Shown: piece by piece, positions 39,938 to 49,906 of the stretch
How the letters are laid out: the number at the start of each line of letters is the position of its first letter
How positions within the stretch are numbered: the stretch's first letter is position 1
From: Pseudomonas putida NBRC 14164
GTDB lineage: Bacteria; Pseudomonadota; Gammaproteobacteria; Pseudomonadales; Pseudomonadaceae
Reading direction: 5' to 3'
Length of the DNA stretch: 64,000 nucleotides
Assembly (NCBI RefSeq): GCF_000412675.1
Contig: NC_021505.1
Span: forward strand, 1,544,501-1,608,500
Program-made: the position numbers and the translations under genes
Notes under the pieces: generated by a model
What the model was told of the DNA's origin: nothing
What the model saw: the letters and a program-made list of their open reading frames with translations, nothing else
The model's database searches: none

Positions 39938-41209
39938 TTACTCCACGAACAGGCAGGCAGGTTGTTCGAGCAGGCCACGCACGGCCTGGATGAACAGCGC
40001 GGCGTCCATGCCATCAACCACGCGGTGGTCGAACGAGCTGGACAGGTTCATCATCTTGCGCACGACGATCTGGCCGTCGATCACCACCGGCCGCTCAACC
40101 ATGCGGTTGACGCCGACAATCGCCACTTCCGGGGTGTTGACCACCGGCGTGCTGACGATGCCACCGAGGGCGCCCAGGCTGGTCAGGGTAATGGTCGAGC
40201 CCGACAATTCTTCGCGGTTGGCCTTGTTGCTGCGTGCCGCGTTGGCCAGGCGGGAAATCTCGCCAGCATTGGCCCACAGGCTGCCGGCTTCGGCATGGCG
40301 CAGCACGGGCACCATCAGGCCGTTGTCACCCTGGGTGGCGATGCCCACATGCACCGCGCCATGGCGGGTGATGATCTGCGCTTCGTCGTCATAGGTGGCG
40401 TTGATCTGCGGGAAGTCACGCAGCGCCACGACCAGTGCACGCACCAGGAACGGCAGCAGCGTCAGCTTGCCGCGGCTGTCGCCGTACTTGCTGTTGAGCT
40501 GCTGGCGCAGGGCTTCCAGGGCGGTGACGTCGATTTCTTCCACATAGCTGAAGTGCGCGACCCGGCGCTTGGCGTCCTGCATGCGCTGGGCGATCTTGCG
40601 GCGCAGGCCGATCACCGGCACCTGCTCGCTGTCGCTGCGCTTGGCATAGCCATTGGGGGCTTGCCCGGCGGCGCTCTGCGGCTTGCTCATGAAGGCGTCG
40701 AGGTCTTCGTGCAGGATGCGCCCGGCCGGGCCGCTGCCGTGCACATAGCGCAGTTCGATGCCGGTATCCAGCGCACGCTTGCGCACCGCCGGTGAGGCCA
40801 GCGGCTTGTCGCCCGGCTGGCGCGGCACGATGGGCGCAGCCTCGTGGTTGGCGGGTGCCTGGTACGCAACGGGTTTTACGTCTTTCTGCGGTTCTGGCTT
40901 CTCTGCCACAGGGGCGGCGGGAGTTTCTACCTGTTTGGCCTGAGGCACATCCACATGGTTGCCGCTGCCTTCCACTTCGATGCGGATCAGCTCGCTGCCG
41001 ACCGCCATCACTTCACCTGGCTGGCCACCCAGGGCCAGCACCTTGCCGCTGACCGGCGAAGGGATTTCCACGGTAGCCTTGTCGGTCATGACGTCGGCCA
41101 CCACCTGGTCCTCGGCGATCATGTCGCCGACTTTGACGAACCATTCCACCAACTCGACCTGCGCGATGCCTTCGCCAATGTCCGGCATCTTGATGACGTG
41201 CGTGCCCAT
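39938..41209 (-). CDS. bkdB: Branched-chain keto acid dehydrogenase E2, dihydrolipoyl transacylase
   Basis: 423 residues. The single lipoyl domain has the lipoylated lysine in [14 protein letters not shown] Pro/Ala-rich linker, an E1/E3-binding domain ([19 protein letters not shown]) and the acyltransferase domain with [14 protein letters not shown] follow. It forms the core of the complex. It begins directly after bkdA2 with no spare base. Confidence 0.97.
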   Translation of the reverse strand: MGTHVIKMPDIGEGIAQVELVEWFVKVGDMIAEDQVVADVMTDKATVEIPSPVSGKVLALGGQPGEVMAVGSELIRIEVEGSGNHVDVPQAKQVETPAAPVAEKPEPQKDVKPVAYQAPANHEAAPIVPRQPGDKPLASPAVRKRALDTGIELRYVHGSGPAGRILHEDLDAFMSKPQSAAGQAPNGYAKRSDSEQVPVIGLRRKIAQRMQDAKRRVAHFSYVEEIDVTALEALRQQLNSKYGDSRGKLTLLPFLVRALVVALRDFPQINATYDDEAQIITRHGAVHVGIATQGDNGLMVPVLRHAEAGSLWANAGEISRLANAARSNKANREELSGSTITLTSLGALGGIVSTPVVNTPEVAIVGVNRMVERPVVIDGQIVVRKMMNLSSSFDHRVVDGMDAALFIQAVRGLLEQPACLFVE

Positions 41210-42268
41210 TCAGACCTCCATGACCTTTTTCAATGCCGCACCTGCCCGCGAAGGCCCTGGGAAATACGCCCATTCCTGCGCGTGAGGGTAGGGGGTGTCC
41301 CAGCCGGTGACGCGCTCGATCGGCGCCTCCAGGTGGTGGAAGCAGTGCTCCTGCACCAGCGACACCAGTTCGGCACCGAAGCCGCAGGTACGGGTGGCTT
41401 CATGCACCACCACGCAGCGGCCGGTCTTTTTCACCGACTCGACGATGGTGTCCAGGTCCAGCGGCCACAGGCTGCGCAGGTCGATCACTTCGGCATCGAC
41501 GCCGCTTTCTTCGGCGGCCACCTGGGCCACGTACACCGTGGTGCCGTAGGTGAGCACGGTCACGTCATTGCCGGGGCGGGTAATGGCGGCCTTGTCCAGC
41601 GGCACGGTGTAGTAACCGTCGGGCACGGCGCTGTGCGGGTGCTTCGACCACGGCGTTACCGGGCGGTCGTGGTGGCCGTCGAACGGGCCGTTGTACAGGC
41701 GCTTGGGCTCCAGGAAGATCACCGGATCGTCGCATTCGATCGAGGCAATCAGCAGGCCTTTGGCGTCGTACGGGTTGGACGGCATGACGGTGCGCAGGCC
41801 GCACACCTGGGTGAACATCGCTTCCGGGCTCTGGCTGTGCGTCTGGCCGCCATAGATGCCACCGCCGCACGGCATGCGCAGGGTCAGCGGGGCGATGAAC
41901 TCGCCGGCCGAACGGTAACGCAGGCGCGCCATTTCCGAGACGATCTGGTCGGAGGCGGGGTAGAAGTAGTCGGCGAACTGGATCTCCACCACCGGGCGCA
42001 GGCCGTAGGCGCCCATGCCCACGGCGGTACCGACGATGCCGCTTTCGGAGATTGGCGCGTCGAACACGCGGGATTTGCCGTACTTGTTCTGCAGGCCTTC
42101 GGTGCAGCGGAACACGCCGCCGAAGTAGCCGACGTCCTGGCCGTAGACAACCACATTGTCGTCGCGCTCAAGCATGACATCCATGGCCGAGCGCAGGGCC
42201 TGGATCATGGTCATGGTAGTGGTGGCCATGGCGGTTTCCGGGTTGATGCTGTTGTTGTGATCGTTCAT
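41210..42268 (-). CDS. bkdA2: Branched-chain keto acid dehydrogenase E1, beta subunit
   Basis: 352 residues from the ATG at 42268, the length of P. putida BkdA2; its MNDHNNSINPETAMATTTM start is followed by a normal transketolase-like pyrimidine domain (VVYGQDVGYFGGVFR, ISESGIVGTAVGMGAYG). With BkdA1 it decarboxylates the keto acids of Val, Leu and Ile using TPP. One base separates it from the bkdA1 stop. Confidence 0.97.
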   Translation of the reverse strand: MNDHNNSINPETAMATTTMTMIQALRSAMDVMLERDDNVVVYGQDVGYFGGVFRCTEGLQNKYGKSRVFDAPISESGIVGTAVGMGAYGLRPVVEIQFADYFYPASDQIVSEMARLRYRSAGEFIAPLTLRMPCGGGIYGGQTHSQSPEAMFTQVCGLRTVMPSNPYDAKGLLIASIECDDPVIFLEPKRLYNGPFDGHHDRPVTPWSKHPHSAVPDGYYTVPLDKAAITRPGNDVTVLTYGTTVYVAQVAAEESGVDAEVIDLRSLWPLDLDTIVESVKKTGRCVVVHEATRTCGFGAELVSLVQEHCFHHLEAPIERVTGWDTPYPHAQEWAYFPGPSRAGAALKKVMEV

Positions 42269-42269
42269 C

Positions 42270-43598
<1,329 letters not shown>

Positions 43599-43700
43599 TT
43601 AGTGGCCCGGCAGGAGAATTTTTCTCTCAAGTTGATTGCCTTTGCCGAGCGGTGCAGATAAACATTCCGCATAAACACAAAAAACCGGTGATTTTGTCTC

Positions 43701-44186
43701 ATGCGCAAACTCGATCGTACCGATATCGGCATTCTCAACAGCCTGCAGGAAAACGCCCGCATCACCAACGCCGAGCTGGCACGCTCGGTCAACCTGTCGC
43801 CCACGCCCTGTTTCAACCGGGTGCGGGCCATGGAGGAACTGGGGGTAATCCGCCAGCAGGTGACCTTGTTGTCACCCGAGGCGCTGGGGTTGGATGTAAA
43901 CGTGTTCATCCATGTCAGCCTGGAAAAGCAGGTGGAGCAGTCGCTGCACCGTTTCGAGGAAGAAATTGCCGAACGGCCCGAGGTGATGGAGTGCTACCTG
44001 ATGACCGGGGACCCGGATTACCTGTTGCGGGTACTGCTGCCGAGCATCCAGGCGCTGGAGCGGTTTCTTGACTACCTGACGCGGTTGCCGGGGGTGGCCA
44101 ATATTCGCTCGAGTTTTGCCTTGAAGCAGGTGCGGTACAAGACGGCCTTGCCACTGCCGGCCAACGGCATGACCTTGCGCGAGTAG
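43701..44186 (+). CDS. bkdR: Lrp-family activator of the bkd operon
   Basis: 161 residues, the length of P. putida BkdR. The N-terminal helix-turn-helix ([24 protein letters not shown]) precedes a RAM/ACT-like ligand domain ([17 protein letters not shown]). It activates bkd with branched-chain amino acids as effectors and represses itself. It is divergent from bkdA1. Confidence 0.96.
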
Positions 44187-44266
44187 CCCATCGTCGAGAC
44201 TTGCGCTGACCCTACGGATCCCGGGGTGCCTCGTAGGTGCTTGATATTTTAAACACCCCCAGCCTA

Positions 44267-44290
44267 TGTTGTTGTCAGCGTACAACAACA
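44267..44290. promoter_or_regulatory. Perfect palindrome before the glutamine-synthetase-like gene (candidate operator)
   Basis: TGTTGTTGT and ACAACAACA are exactly complementary around a six-base centre, CAGCGT. The site ends 12 bases before the ATG, overlapping the likely transcription start and Shine-Dalgarno region, so binding should repress. ATTTTAAAC upstream (44246) may be part of the promoter. Confidence 0.6.
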
Positions 44291-44302
44291 AGGACAAGCG
44301 TC

Positions 44303-45622
44303 ATGAGCACCGCTCCGCTTCAGGGCATCGATGAAATCGAATGCGTCACCCCCGACCTCAACGGCGTCCCGCGCGGCAAGGTGATGACCGCCGAAGGCTT
44401 TCTGGAAGGCCGCCTGCAGATGGCCCGGGGGGTGTTGCTGCAATGCATCATGGGCGGCTACCCGCCGGCGAAATTCTACGGCAGCGACGACGGCGACCTG
44501 GCGCTGGTGGCCGAACCCAGCCAGGTCCATCGCCTGCCCTGGAGCAACGACGGTCGCGCCCTGGCCATCTGCGATGCCATTGAACTGGATGGCCGGCCCT
44601 CGGCACTGTCCACCCGTGGCCAGCTCAAGGCGGTCATCGCCCGCTACGCGGCCCTGGGGCTGGCGCCCGTGGTGGCGACCGAACTCGAATTCTTTGTTTT
44701 TGCCCCCAACAGCGACCCGCAGCAGCCGTTCCAGCCACCCGTAGGCAGCGATGGCCGTCGCGAGCTCGGCCATTCGGCGTTCAGTGTCAGTTCCAACAAT
44801 GGCCTGCGCCCGTTCTTCAAAGAGGTTTACCACTGCATGGCCGCGCTCGGCCTGCCGCGCGACACGTTCATGCACGAAATGGGCGTCAGCCAGTTCGAGA
44901 TCAACCTGCTGCACGGCGACCCGCTGGTGCTGGCTGACCAGACCTTCCTGTTCAAGCACCTGCTCAAGGAAGTGGCGCTCAAGCATGGGCTGACCGTGGT
45001 GTGCATGGCCAAGCCGCTGGCGCGCACGCCCGGCAGCTCCATGCATATTCACCAGAGCCTGGTCGAAGCCAGCAGCGGGCGTAACGTGTTCAGCGACGAG
45101 CAGGGCCAGCCGACCCACACCTTCTACCATTTCATCGGCGGCCTGCAGGCGTGCATGGCCGACTTCACCGCGCTGTTCGCGCCCAACGTCAATTCCTATC
45201 AGCGCCTGTGCCACCCCTATGCCTCGCCAAACAATGCCTGCTGGTCTGAGGACAACCGCGCCGCTGGCCTGCGCATTCCGGCCAGTGCGCCGGCAGCGCG
45301 GCGGGTCGAAAACCGTTTGCCCGGTGCCGACACCAACCCATACCTGGCCATCGCCGCCAGCCTGGCTGCCGGGCTGCACGGTATCGAGCAGCGCCTGCAA
45401 CCTGCGCCGGCCATTCAGGGCGAGTTTGAAGTGCCCGAGCACCTGAGCCTGCCGTGTACCCTGCATGCCGCCCTCGAACGGCTCAAGCGCAGTGCGCTGG
45501 CACGGGAACTGTTCGGCAGCGAGTTCATCGAAGGCTACATCGCCAGCAAGACCCTGGAGCTGACTGATTTCTTCGACGAGATCACCCCGTGGGAGCGCCG
45601 GGTGCTGGCGGCACAGGCCTGA
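44303..45622 (+). CDS. Glutamine-synthetase-like gamma-glutamyl ligase
   Basis: 439 residues. The GS catalytic domain shows FFVF in the place of the usual EFFLF/EFF motif, the glutamate-binding MGVSQFEINLLHGDP, the ATP-binding KPLARTPGSSMHIHQSL and the arginine loop ACWSEDNRAAGLRIP. It is shorter than ordinary GlnA (about 469) and lacks a clear adenylylation-site motif NLYDLP, so it is more like the PuuA/GlnA-type ligases that put glutamate on polyamines or other amines. The ATG at 44303 follows AAGGAC by nine bases. A perfect operator-like palindrome overlaps its start. Confidence 0.87.
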   Translation: MSTAPLQGIDEIECVTPDLNGVPRGKVMTAEGFLEGRLQMARGVLLQCIMGGYPPAKFYGSDDGDLALVAEPSQVHRLPWSNDGRALAICDAIELDGRPSALSTRGQLKAVIARYAALGLAPVVATELEFFVFAPNSDPQQPFQPPVGSDGRRELGHSAFSVSSNNGLRPFFKEVYHCMAALGLPRDTFMHEMGVSQFEINLLHGDPLVLADQTFLFKHLLKEVALKHGLTVVCMAKPLARTPGSSMHIHQSLVEASSGRNVFSDEQGQPTHTFYHFIGGLQACMADFTALFAPNVNSYQRLCHPYASPNNACWSEDNRAAGLRIPASAPAARRVENRLPGADTNPYLAIAASLAAGLHGIEQRLQPAPAIQGEFEVPEHLSLPCTLHAALERLKRSALARELFGSEFIEGYIASKTLELTDFFDEITPWERRVLAAQA

Positions 45623-45750
45623 TCGCGACACGACCTGCACCGGACACGTCCCCGCCACGGCATTTTGCTGGCGGGGGCCTGCACTGACCGGCATTTGCCC
45701 TTATGCTGCTAGCACCTACCGCCACCTGACCAGGGAGCTTCTCGGTACGT

Positions 45751-47091
45751 ATGCGAAATGTATGGAAGCCGTTTCAGTCGTTGTATTTCGCCGCGCTGAT
45801 GATGTTGATCGGTTCGGGCCTGCTCAGTACCTACCTGGCCCTGCGCCTGGCGGCCGACCATGTCGACAGCCTGTGGGTGGGTGCGTTGATGGCGGCCAAC
45901 TACTTTGGCCTGGCTGTCGGCGGCAAGGTCGGCCACCGGCTGATTGGCCGGGTCGGGCACATTCGCGCCTATGCCACTTGCGCCGGTATCGTCGGTGCGG
46001 CGGTGCTGGGGCATGGGCTGACCAATTGGCTACCGGCCTGGGTCGGGCTGCGGATGATCGTCGGCCTGGGCATGATGTGCCAGTACATGGTCATCGAGAG
46101 CTGGCTCAACGAGCAGGCCGATGTGAAACACCGCGGGGCGGTGTTCAGCGGCTACATGATCGCCTCGTACCTGGGGCTGGTGCTCGGCCAGTTGATCCTT
46201 GTGGTGCACCCTGAGCTTGGCCCGGAGCTGCTGATGCTGGTGGCGATGTGCTTTGCCCTGTGCCTGGTGCCGGTGGCAATGACCCGGCGGATTCACCCGG
46301 CGCCCTTGCGCCCGGCACCGATGGAGCCGAAGTTCTTCATCAAGCGCGTGCCGCAGTCGCTCAGTACTGTATTGGGCTCGGGGTTGATCGTCGGCTCGTT
46401 CTACGGCCTGGCGCCTTTGTACGCCTCAAGCCAGGGGATGGCGACCGAGCAGATCGGTCTGTTCATGGGTAGCTGTATTTTTGCCGGCCTGCTGGTGCAG
46501 TGGCCGCTGGGCTGGTTGTCTGACCGTTACGACCGGGCGGTGCTGATCCGTAGCGTGGCAATAGGGCTGGCGCTGGCGGCTGCGCCATTGGCGATACTGC
46601 CCAGTGTGCCGCTGGAGATGCTGTTCGGTATCGGCTTCCTGATTTCGTTGCTGCAGTTTTGCCTGTACCCGCTGGCGGTGGCGTTTTCCAACGACCACGT
46701 GGAAAGCGAGCGGCGGGTGTCGCTGACGGCCATGCTGCTGGTGACCTATGGCGTGGGCGCGTGTATCGGGCCATTGGCGGCGGGCGTGCTGATGAAAGTG
46801 CTGGGCCCGCAGATGCTCTATGCGTTCTTCGTGTTCTTCGCCCTGGTGCTGGTGTGGCGCATTCGGCCGAAAGCGGTTACCGGTCTGCACCAGGTGCAGG
46901 ATGCACCACTGGGCCACGTGGCGATGCCGGCGGCAGGTTCGCCCTTGTCGGCAGCGCTGGACCCTCGGGTGGATGAGCAGACGGTGCAGGACGTGATGCA
47001 GGCGCCGGTGGCCGCGGAAGATACCGAGGATGAAGATAAAGGGGCTGAGCAACCAGCAGCTGAACCGGAGGAGGTCAGCAAGTCGGTGTAA
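45751..47091 (+). CDS. MFS transporter with acidic C-terminal tail (YcaD-like)
   Basis: 446 residues. Residues 1-390 carry about twelve transmembrane segments; GLRMIVGLGMMCQYMVIESWLNE and the loop LSDRYDRAVLIR resemble the YcaD/UMF1-like MFS subgroup. Residues about 400-446 are a cytoplasmic tail rich in Glu, Asp and Ala (AAEDTEDEDKGAEQPAAEP). The substrate is not evident. It follows the glutamine-synthetase-like gene by 128 bases and may carry that enzyme's substrate, which is inference from position. Confidence 0.85.
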   Translation: MRNVWKPFQSLYFAALMMLIGSGLLSTYLALRLAADHVDSLWVGALMAANYFGLAVGGKVGHRLIGRVGHIRAYATCAGIVGAAVLGHGLTNWLPAWVGLRMIVGLGMMCQYMVIESWLNEQADVKHRGAVFSGYMIASYLGLVLGQLILVVHPELGPELLMLVAMCFALCLVPVAMTRRIHPAPLRPAPMEPKFFIKRVPQSLSTVLGSGLIVGSFYGLAPLYASSQGMATEQIGLFMGSCIFAGLLVQWPLGWLSDRYDRAVLIRSVAIGLALAAAPLAILPSVPLEMLFGIGFLISLLQFCLYPLAVAFSNDHVESERRVSLTAMLLVTYGVGACIGPLAAGVLMKVLGPQMLYAFFVFFALVLVWRIRPKAVTGLHQVQDAPLGHVAMPAAGSPLSAALDPRVDEQTVQDVMQAPVAAEDTEDEDKGAEQPAAEPEEVSKSV

Positions 47092-47098
47092 GCCTGTA

Positions 47099-47196
47099 CC
47101 GGCCTCTTCGCGGGCTTGCCCGCTCCCACAGGTACCGCACAGTGCCTGAAATCTGTGCATTACCTGTGGGAGCGGGCGAGCCCGCGAAGAGGCCGG
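47099..47196. repeat. REP pair 8 (GCGGGC..GCCCGC type)
   Basis: CCGGCCTCTTCGCGGGCTTG and a matching inverted unit enclose about 40 bases, between convergent MFS and flgZ genes. Confidence 0.85.
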
Positions 47197-47216
47197 TTCT
47201 GGAAGAACACAAATGA

Positions 47217-47245
47217 AAACGCCACCTCGATAGGTGGCGTTTTTG
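47217..47245. terminator. Bidirectional terminator between MFS gene and flgZ
   Basis: AAAACGCCACCT-CGAT-AGGTGGCGTTTTT can end transcription from both sides. Confidence 0.9.
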
Positions 47246-47259
47246 CATTTGGCCGACGA

Positions 47260-48003
47260 TCAATAATCGTCCTTGTCGAACCGCCGCGCCTCGCGTTGCA
47301 GCTGGTACACAAAACTCTCGATCTTGCGCTGTGCCTGCCCGCTCAGGTTATGGAAGCGCACGCCAGCGAAGGTGGTGTTGATGTGCTCTTCATAGTGCAG
47401 GTGACGCAGTTCGACCATGGTGTCCACCAGGCCCAGCGGGTTACCCGCCTTGAAGCGCTCGTACACCTGGCCCAGTTGCAGGCGGCTTTCTACATCGCCT
47501 TCAAACCGCAGCTTGCAGCCGGTGGCCGAGATATCCAGCAGCTTGCCACGCAGGGCGCCGTTACCCTTCAGGTGGGTGCCATCGAGGATGATGTCGACCA
47601 GTTGCGACAGCTTCAGCGCGGCGCGGAAGGCGTTGCGGCGCTGGTGGTAGGTCATCTCTTGCGGCATGGCGCCGCTGTAGCAGCGGTGGCCGTCGACTTC
47701 GCTGATCTTCAGCGCGTGGTTGCATTCCCAGGCGATGCGCACGCCGTCGTGGAAGCCCTCAACGCGGAAGTGCTCGCCGTTTTCGATGAATTTTTCACCG
47801 TCGCGCGGGATCATCTCGTCCAGCGCCAGGGTGTTGCTTTCACGGTCCACGTGCACCACGTAGCTTTGGAAGCGCTGGCTGCGGTCATGGAAGGTGATGA
47901 TCAGGGGATCGTGGCTTTCCTGCAGTTGCCGCAAGTTGGCCGCAATCTCCAAGGGGGTGTTCAGCACCTTTGGCGGTTGCGGGGCTTCGGTTTCATTGAA
48001 CAC
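47260..48003 (-). CDS. flgZ: Flagellar brake protein, PilZ domain (YcgR family)
   Basis: 247 residues. The N-terminal YcgR domain ([21 protein letters not shown]) is followed by a PilZ domain whose c-di-GMP motifs RRNAFR and [11 protein letters not shown] (R-x3-R and D/N-x-S-x2-G) are intact. In P. fluorescens and P. putida FlgZ slows swimming when c-di-GMP is high. It is 79 bases after flgN on the same strand and probably in the flgA-flgM-flgN-flgZ unit. Confidence 0.94.
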   Translation of the reverse strand: MFNETEAPQPPKVLNTPLEIAANLRQLQESHDPLIITFHDRSQRFQSYVVHVDRESNTLALDEMIPRDGEKFIENGEHFRVEGFHDGVRIAWECNHALKISEVDGHRCYSGAMPQEMTYHQRRNAFRAALKLSQLVDIILDGTHLKGNGALRGKLLDISATGCKLRFEGDVESRLQLGQVYERFKAGNPLGLVDTMVELRHLHYEEHINTTFAGVRFHNLSGQAQRKIESFVYQLQREARRFDKDDY

Positions 48004-48082
48004 GGCTTATCGTTCTCCAGGCAAAAGCGACACACGCAAGTAACGGCATTTTGCCAGTATGTTCCGTGCCTTGATAGAAAAA

Positions 48083-48550
48083 TCACACTTGGCTGAGGGC
48101 CCGTGGCTTGGCCAGCAGCGAGGTGCTGCCGCGGCTGTCGTAAAGCGACGGCGAGTCGCCGCCCATGAGGATTCTGATCTGGTTGTTGGTGACGTGTTGC
48201 TGCACCTGGATGATCCGGCCGTTGGTCTGGTTGACCTGCTGGCAGTCGTCCATCAGTTTCGACAGCATGTCGAGCCGCTGCAGCATCACCTCGCCATGGG
48301 GCGATTGGGCGGCCACTGCTTGCACGCCAGTGCGATCGGCACTCAGGCCCAGGCTGCCGAGCAACTGGCTGCGGCGCTGGCCATGCTGCTCGAGCAAGAT
48401 GATCAGCGACTGCTTGCGCGCCAGAATCTGTTCCAGCAGCGGCATGTCGCGGCCATGCAGGGCGATCGCTTCTTTATTCAGAAGGTCGAGCAGTTCCTGC
48501 ATCGGGGCAATGTCATCTTCGATCAGTTGCAGCAAGGTGGTGTCGTGCAT
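48083..48550 (-). CDS. flgN: Flagellar hook-junction chaperone FlgN
   Basis: 155 residues, almost wholly helical, with the FlgN pattern of LL/QL heptads (MQELLDLLNKEAIALHGRDMPLLEQILARKQSLIILLEQ). It is the export chaperone for FlgK and FlgL, which are encoded 12 kb further on. It lies 49 bases after flgM. Confidence 0.9.
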   Translation of the reverse strand: MHDTTLLQLIEDDIAPMQELLDLLNKEAIALHGRDMPLLEQILARKQSLIILLEQHGQRRSQLLGSLGLSADRTGVQAVAAQSPHGEVMLQRLDMLSKLMDDCQQVNQTNGRIIQVQQHVTNNQIRILMGGDSPSLYDSRGSTSLLAKPRALSQV

Positions 48551-48599
48551 GGCTAACTCTTGGCTTTTCTAGCGTCCGTGAAGTCAGCGCGCCGAACGG

Positions 48600-48914
48600 T
48601 CAGCGCTGGGCTTCGAAATCGAGCAGTTTGCTGGCGATCTTGCCGGCATCGACCTGATAGCTGCCGTCGGCGATCGCCTGTTTCAACTGGGCCACACGGG
48701 CACTGTTGACGACTGGCTCGTCGCGCAGCTTGTCGCTGATCTTCTGCAACTGCTGTGCCTCTTGGCTGAGGTGTACCGCTTCTCCGCTGGCGCTGGTGCT
48801 GGTGGCCGCTTCCTGGCTGGCGGCCGGTTTTTCGGCGCTGCCGGACGCGGTATTGCCGCGCACGCCGCCCGTGACGGACGGAGAGTTATTCAAACGACTG
48901 AAGTCGATGACCAT
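48600..48914 (-). CDS. flgM: Anti-sigma-28 factor FlgM
   Basis: 104 residues. The N-terminal half is disordered and rich in Ser and Ala; the C-terminal half ([46 protein letters not shown]) is the FliA-binding part. It holds back FliA until the hook is complete, then leaves through the export gate. A near-perfect sigma-28 promoter sits 37 bases upstream, so it is under feedback. Confidence 0.95.
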   Translation of the reverse strand: MVIDFSRLNNSPSVTGGVRGNTASGSAEKPAASQEAATSTSASGEAVHLSQEAQQLQKISDKLRDEPVVNSARVAQLKQAIADGSYQVDAGKIASKLLDFEAQR

Positions 48915-48950
48915 GATCAGGAACCTCTGGGTATTTGGACGCTTGCCTTG

Positions 48951-48977
48951 TTTTCGGCCAACCCGAAAGAAACTTTA
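48951..48977 (-). promoter_or_regulatory. Sigma-28 (FliA) promoter of flgM
   Basis: On the minus strand: TAAAGTTT, eleven bases, GCCGAAAA. It matches the consensus TAAAGTTT-N11-GCCGATAA at 15 of 16 positions. Confidence 0.88.
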
Positions 48978-49076
48978 GGCACAAATGCATAGCCGCCTGT
49001 CAGCAAGCTCGCGAACCCGTTCTCTGACACAGTTTAGGAAATGCGGTTCCTCACTGCCAGCGCAATCTGTGGCTGG

Positions 49077-49829
49077 CTACATACTGACCTCGACCTGGCC
49101 CGGGCCAGTAACCCGGGCCTTGACCACCCGTTTGGAATTCAGGTTGCGTACCCGTATCTGTTCGCTCAGGCCGCCCTTGCTCAGGGCCTCGCCCGGCATG
49201 CGCACGCTGAGGCTGCCGCTGCGGGCGATGATCACCACCTGGTCGCCCTTGCGCACCACCTCGGCCTGCTCCAGATGCTGCGGGGTGAGCACCTGGTCGA
49301 TCACCGTGGGGCGCAGCATCTTCATGCCCACCGCCTGGTCCAGTTCGGTCAGAAAACCCTGGCCAAGGGTGCCGACATCGCGCTCGCGCAGGGCCACGTC
49401 GCCTTCGCCCACCGTGTTATCGCGCTTGAGTGGGCGGGTGACCACCACCACGTCGCGGAACAGCCGTACCGTGGCCGGAACAAACACCGTCCACGGGGCC
49501 GCACTGTCGCAGCGCACCCGTACCGTCACCCGGCCAAGTGGCAGGGAAGGGCTTTCCAGCGAGGCGTCCAGCTGCTGGCTGCACAATGGCATGCGCAGGC
49601 GTGGGTCCAGCGGGTTCACCTGGATTTCATAGCGGCCGGGGGTCTGGGTGGTGGCCAGGTAATCTTCTACCGTGAATTCAAGAAACCCTTGGGTGACACC
49701 GATAAGCTGTTCAGGCAAGGTAAGCGCGTCCGCTACCGTGCGAACGCCGGGCGCCAGCAGGCACAGCGTGGCCAGCGAGCCAGTCAGCAGGCGCGTCAAT
49801 CGTCGGAAAAATGTCGTTTTCGTATGCAT
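49077..49829 (-). CDS. flgA: Flagellar P-ring assembly chaperone FlgA
   Basis: 250 residues from the ATG at 49829, which gives a signal peptide (MHTKTTFFRRL...LLAPGVRTVADA). The C-terminal half has the SAF-like fold (VGMKMLRPTVIDQVLTPQHL, VRKGDQVVIIARSGSLSVRM). It helps FlgI assemble the P ring in the periplasm. An in-frame ATG 48 bases earlier would spoil the signal peptide. A sigma-54 promoter immediately before the ATG (49842-49857) would leave a leader of only about two bases. Confidence 0.9.
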   Translation of the reverse strand: MHTKTTFFRRLTRLLTGSLATLCLLAPGVRTVADALTLPEQLIGVTQGFLEFTVEDYLATTQTPGRYEIQVNPLDPRLRMPLCSQQLDASLESPSLPLGRVTVRVRCDSAAPWTVFVPATVRLFRDVVVVTRPLKRDNTVGEGDVALRERDVGTLGQGFLTELDQAVGMKMLRPTVIDQVLTPQHLEQAEVVRKGDQVVIIARSGSLSVRMPGEALSKGGLSEQIRVRNLNSKRVVKARVTGPGQVEVSM

Positions 49830-49834
49830 GACGC

Positions 49835-49861
49835 TCAAAAAAGCAAAGCCCGTGCCGACTC
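49835..49861 (+). promoter_or_regulatory. Possible sigma-28 (FliA) promoter of cheV
   Basis: TCAAAAAA, eleven bases, GCCGACTC: the -10 core GCCGA and spacing fit FliA, the -35 poorly. CheVR is FliA-dependent in P. aeruginosa. It overlaps the flgA promoter on the other strand. Confidence 0.45.
49842..49857 (-). promoter_or_regulatory. Sigma-54 (RpoN) promoter of flgA
   Basis: On the minus strand CGGCACG-GGCT-TTGCT matches TGGCACG-N4-TTGCW except for the first base. Confidence 0.7.
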
Positions 49862-49906
49862 GTAACTTGAGTTGCAACGAAAGGCTGAAAGATTAAGGAG
49901 TCTGGC

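Noticed and set aside
45650..45676. Terminator after the glutamine-synthetase-like gene
   Set aside because: CCCCGCCA/TGGCGGGG forms a hairpin but no T-tract follows, so read-through into the MFS gene is as likely.
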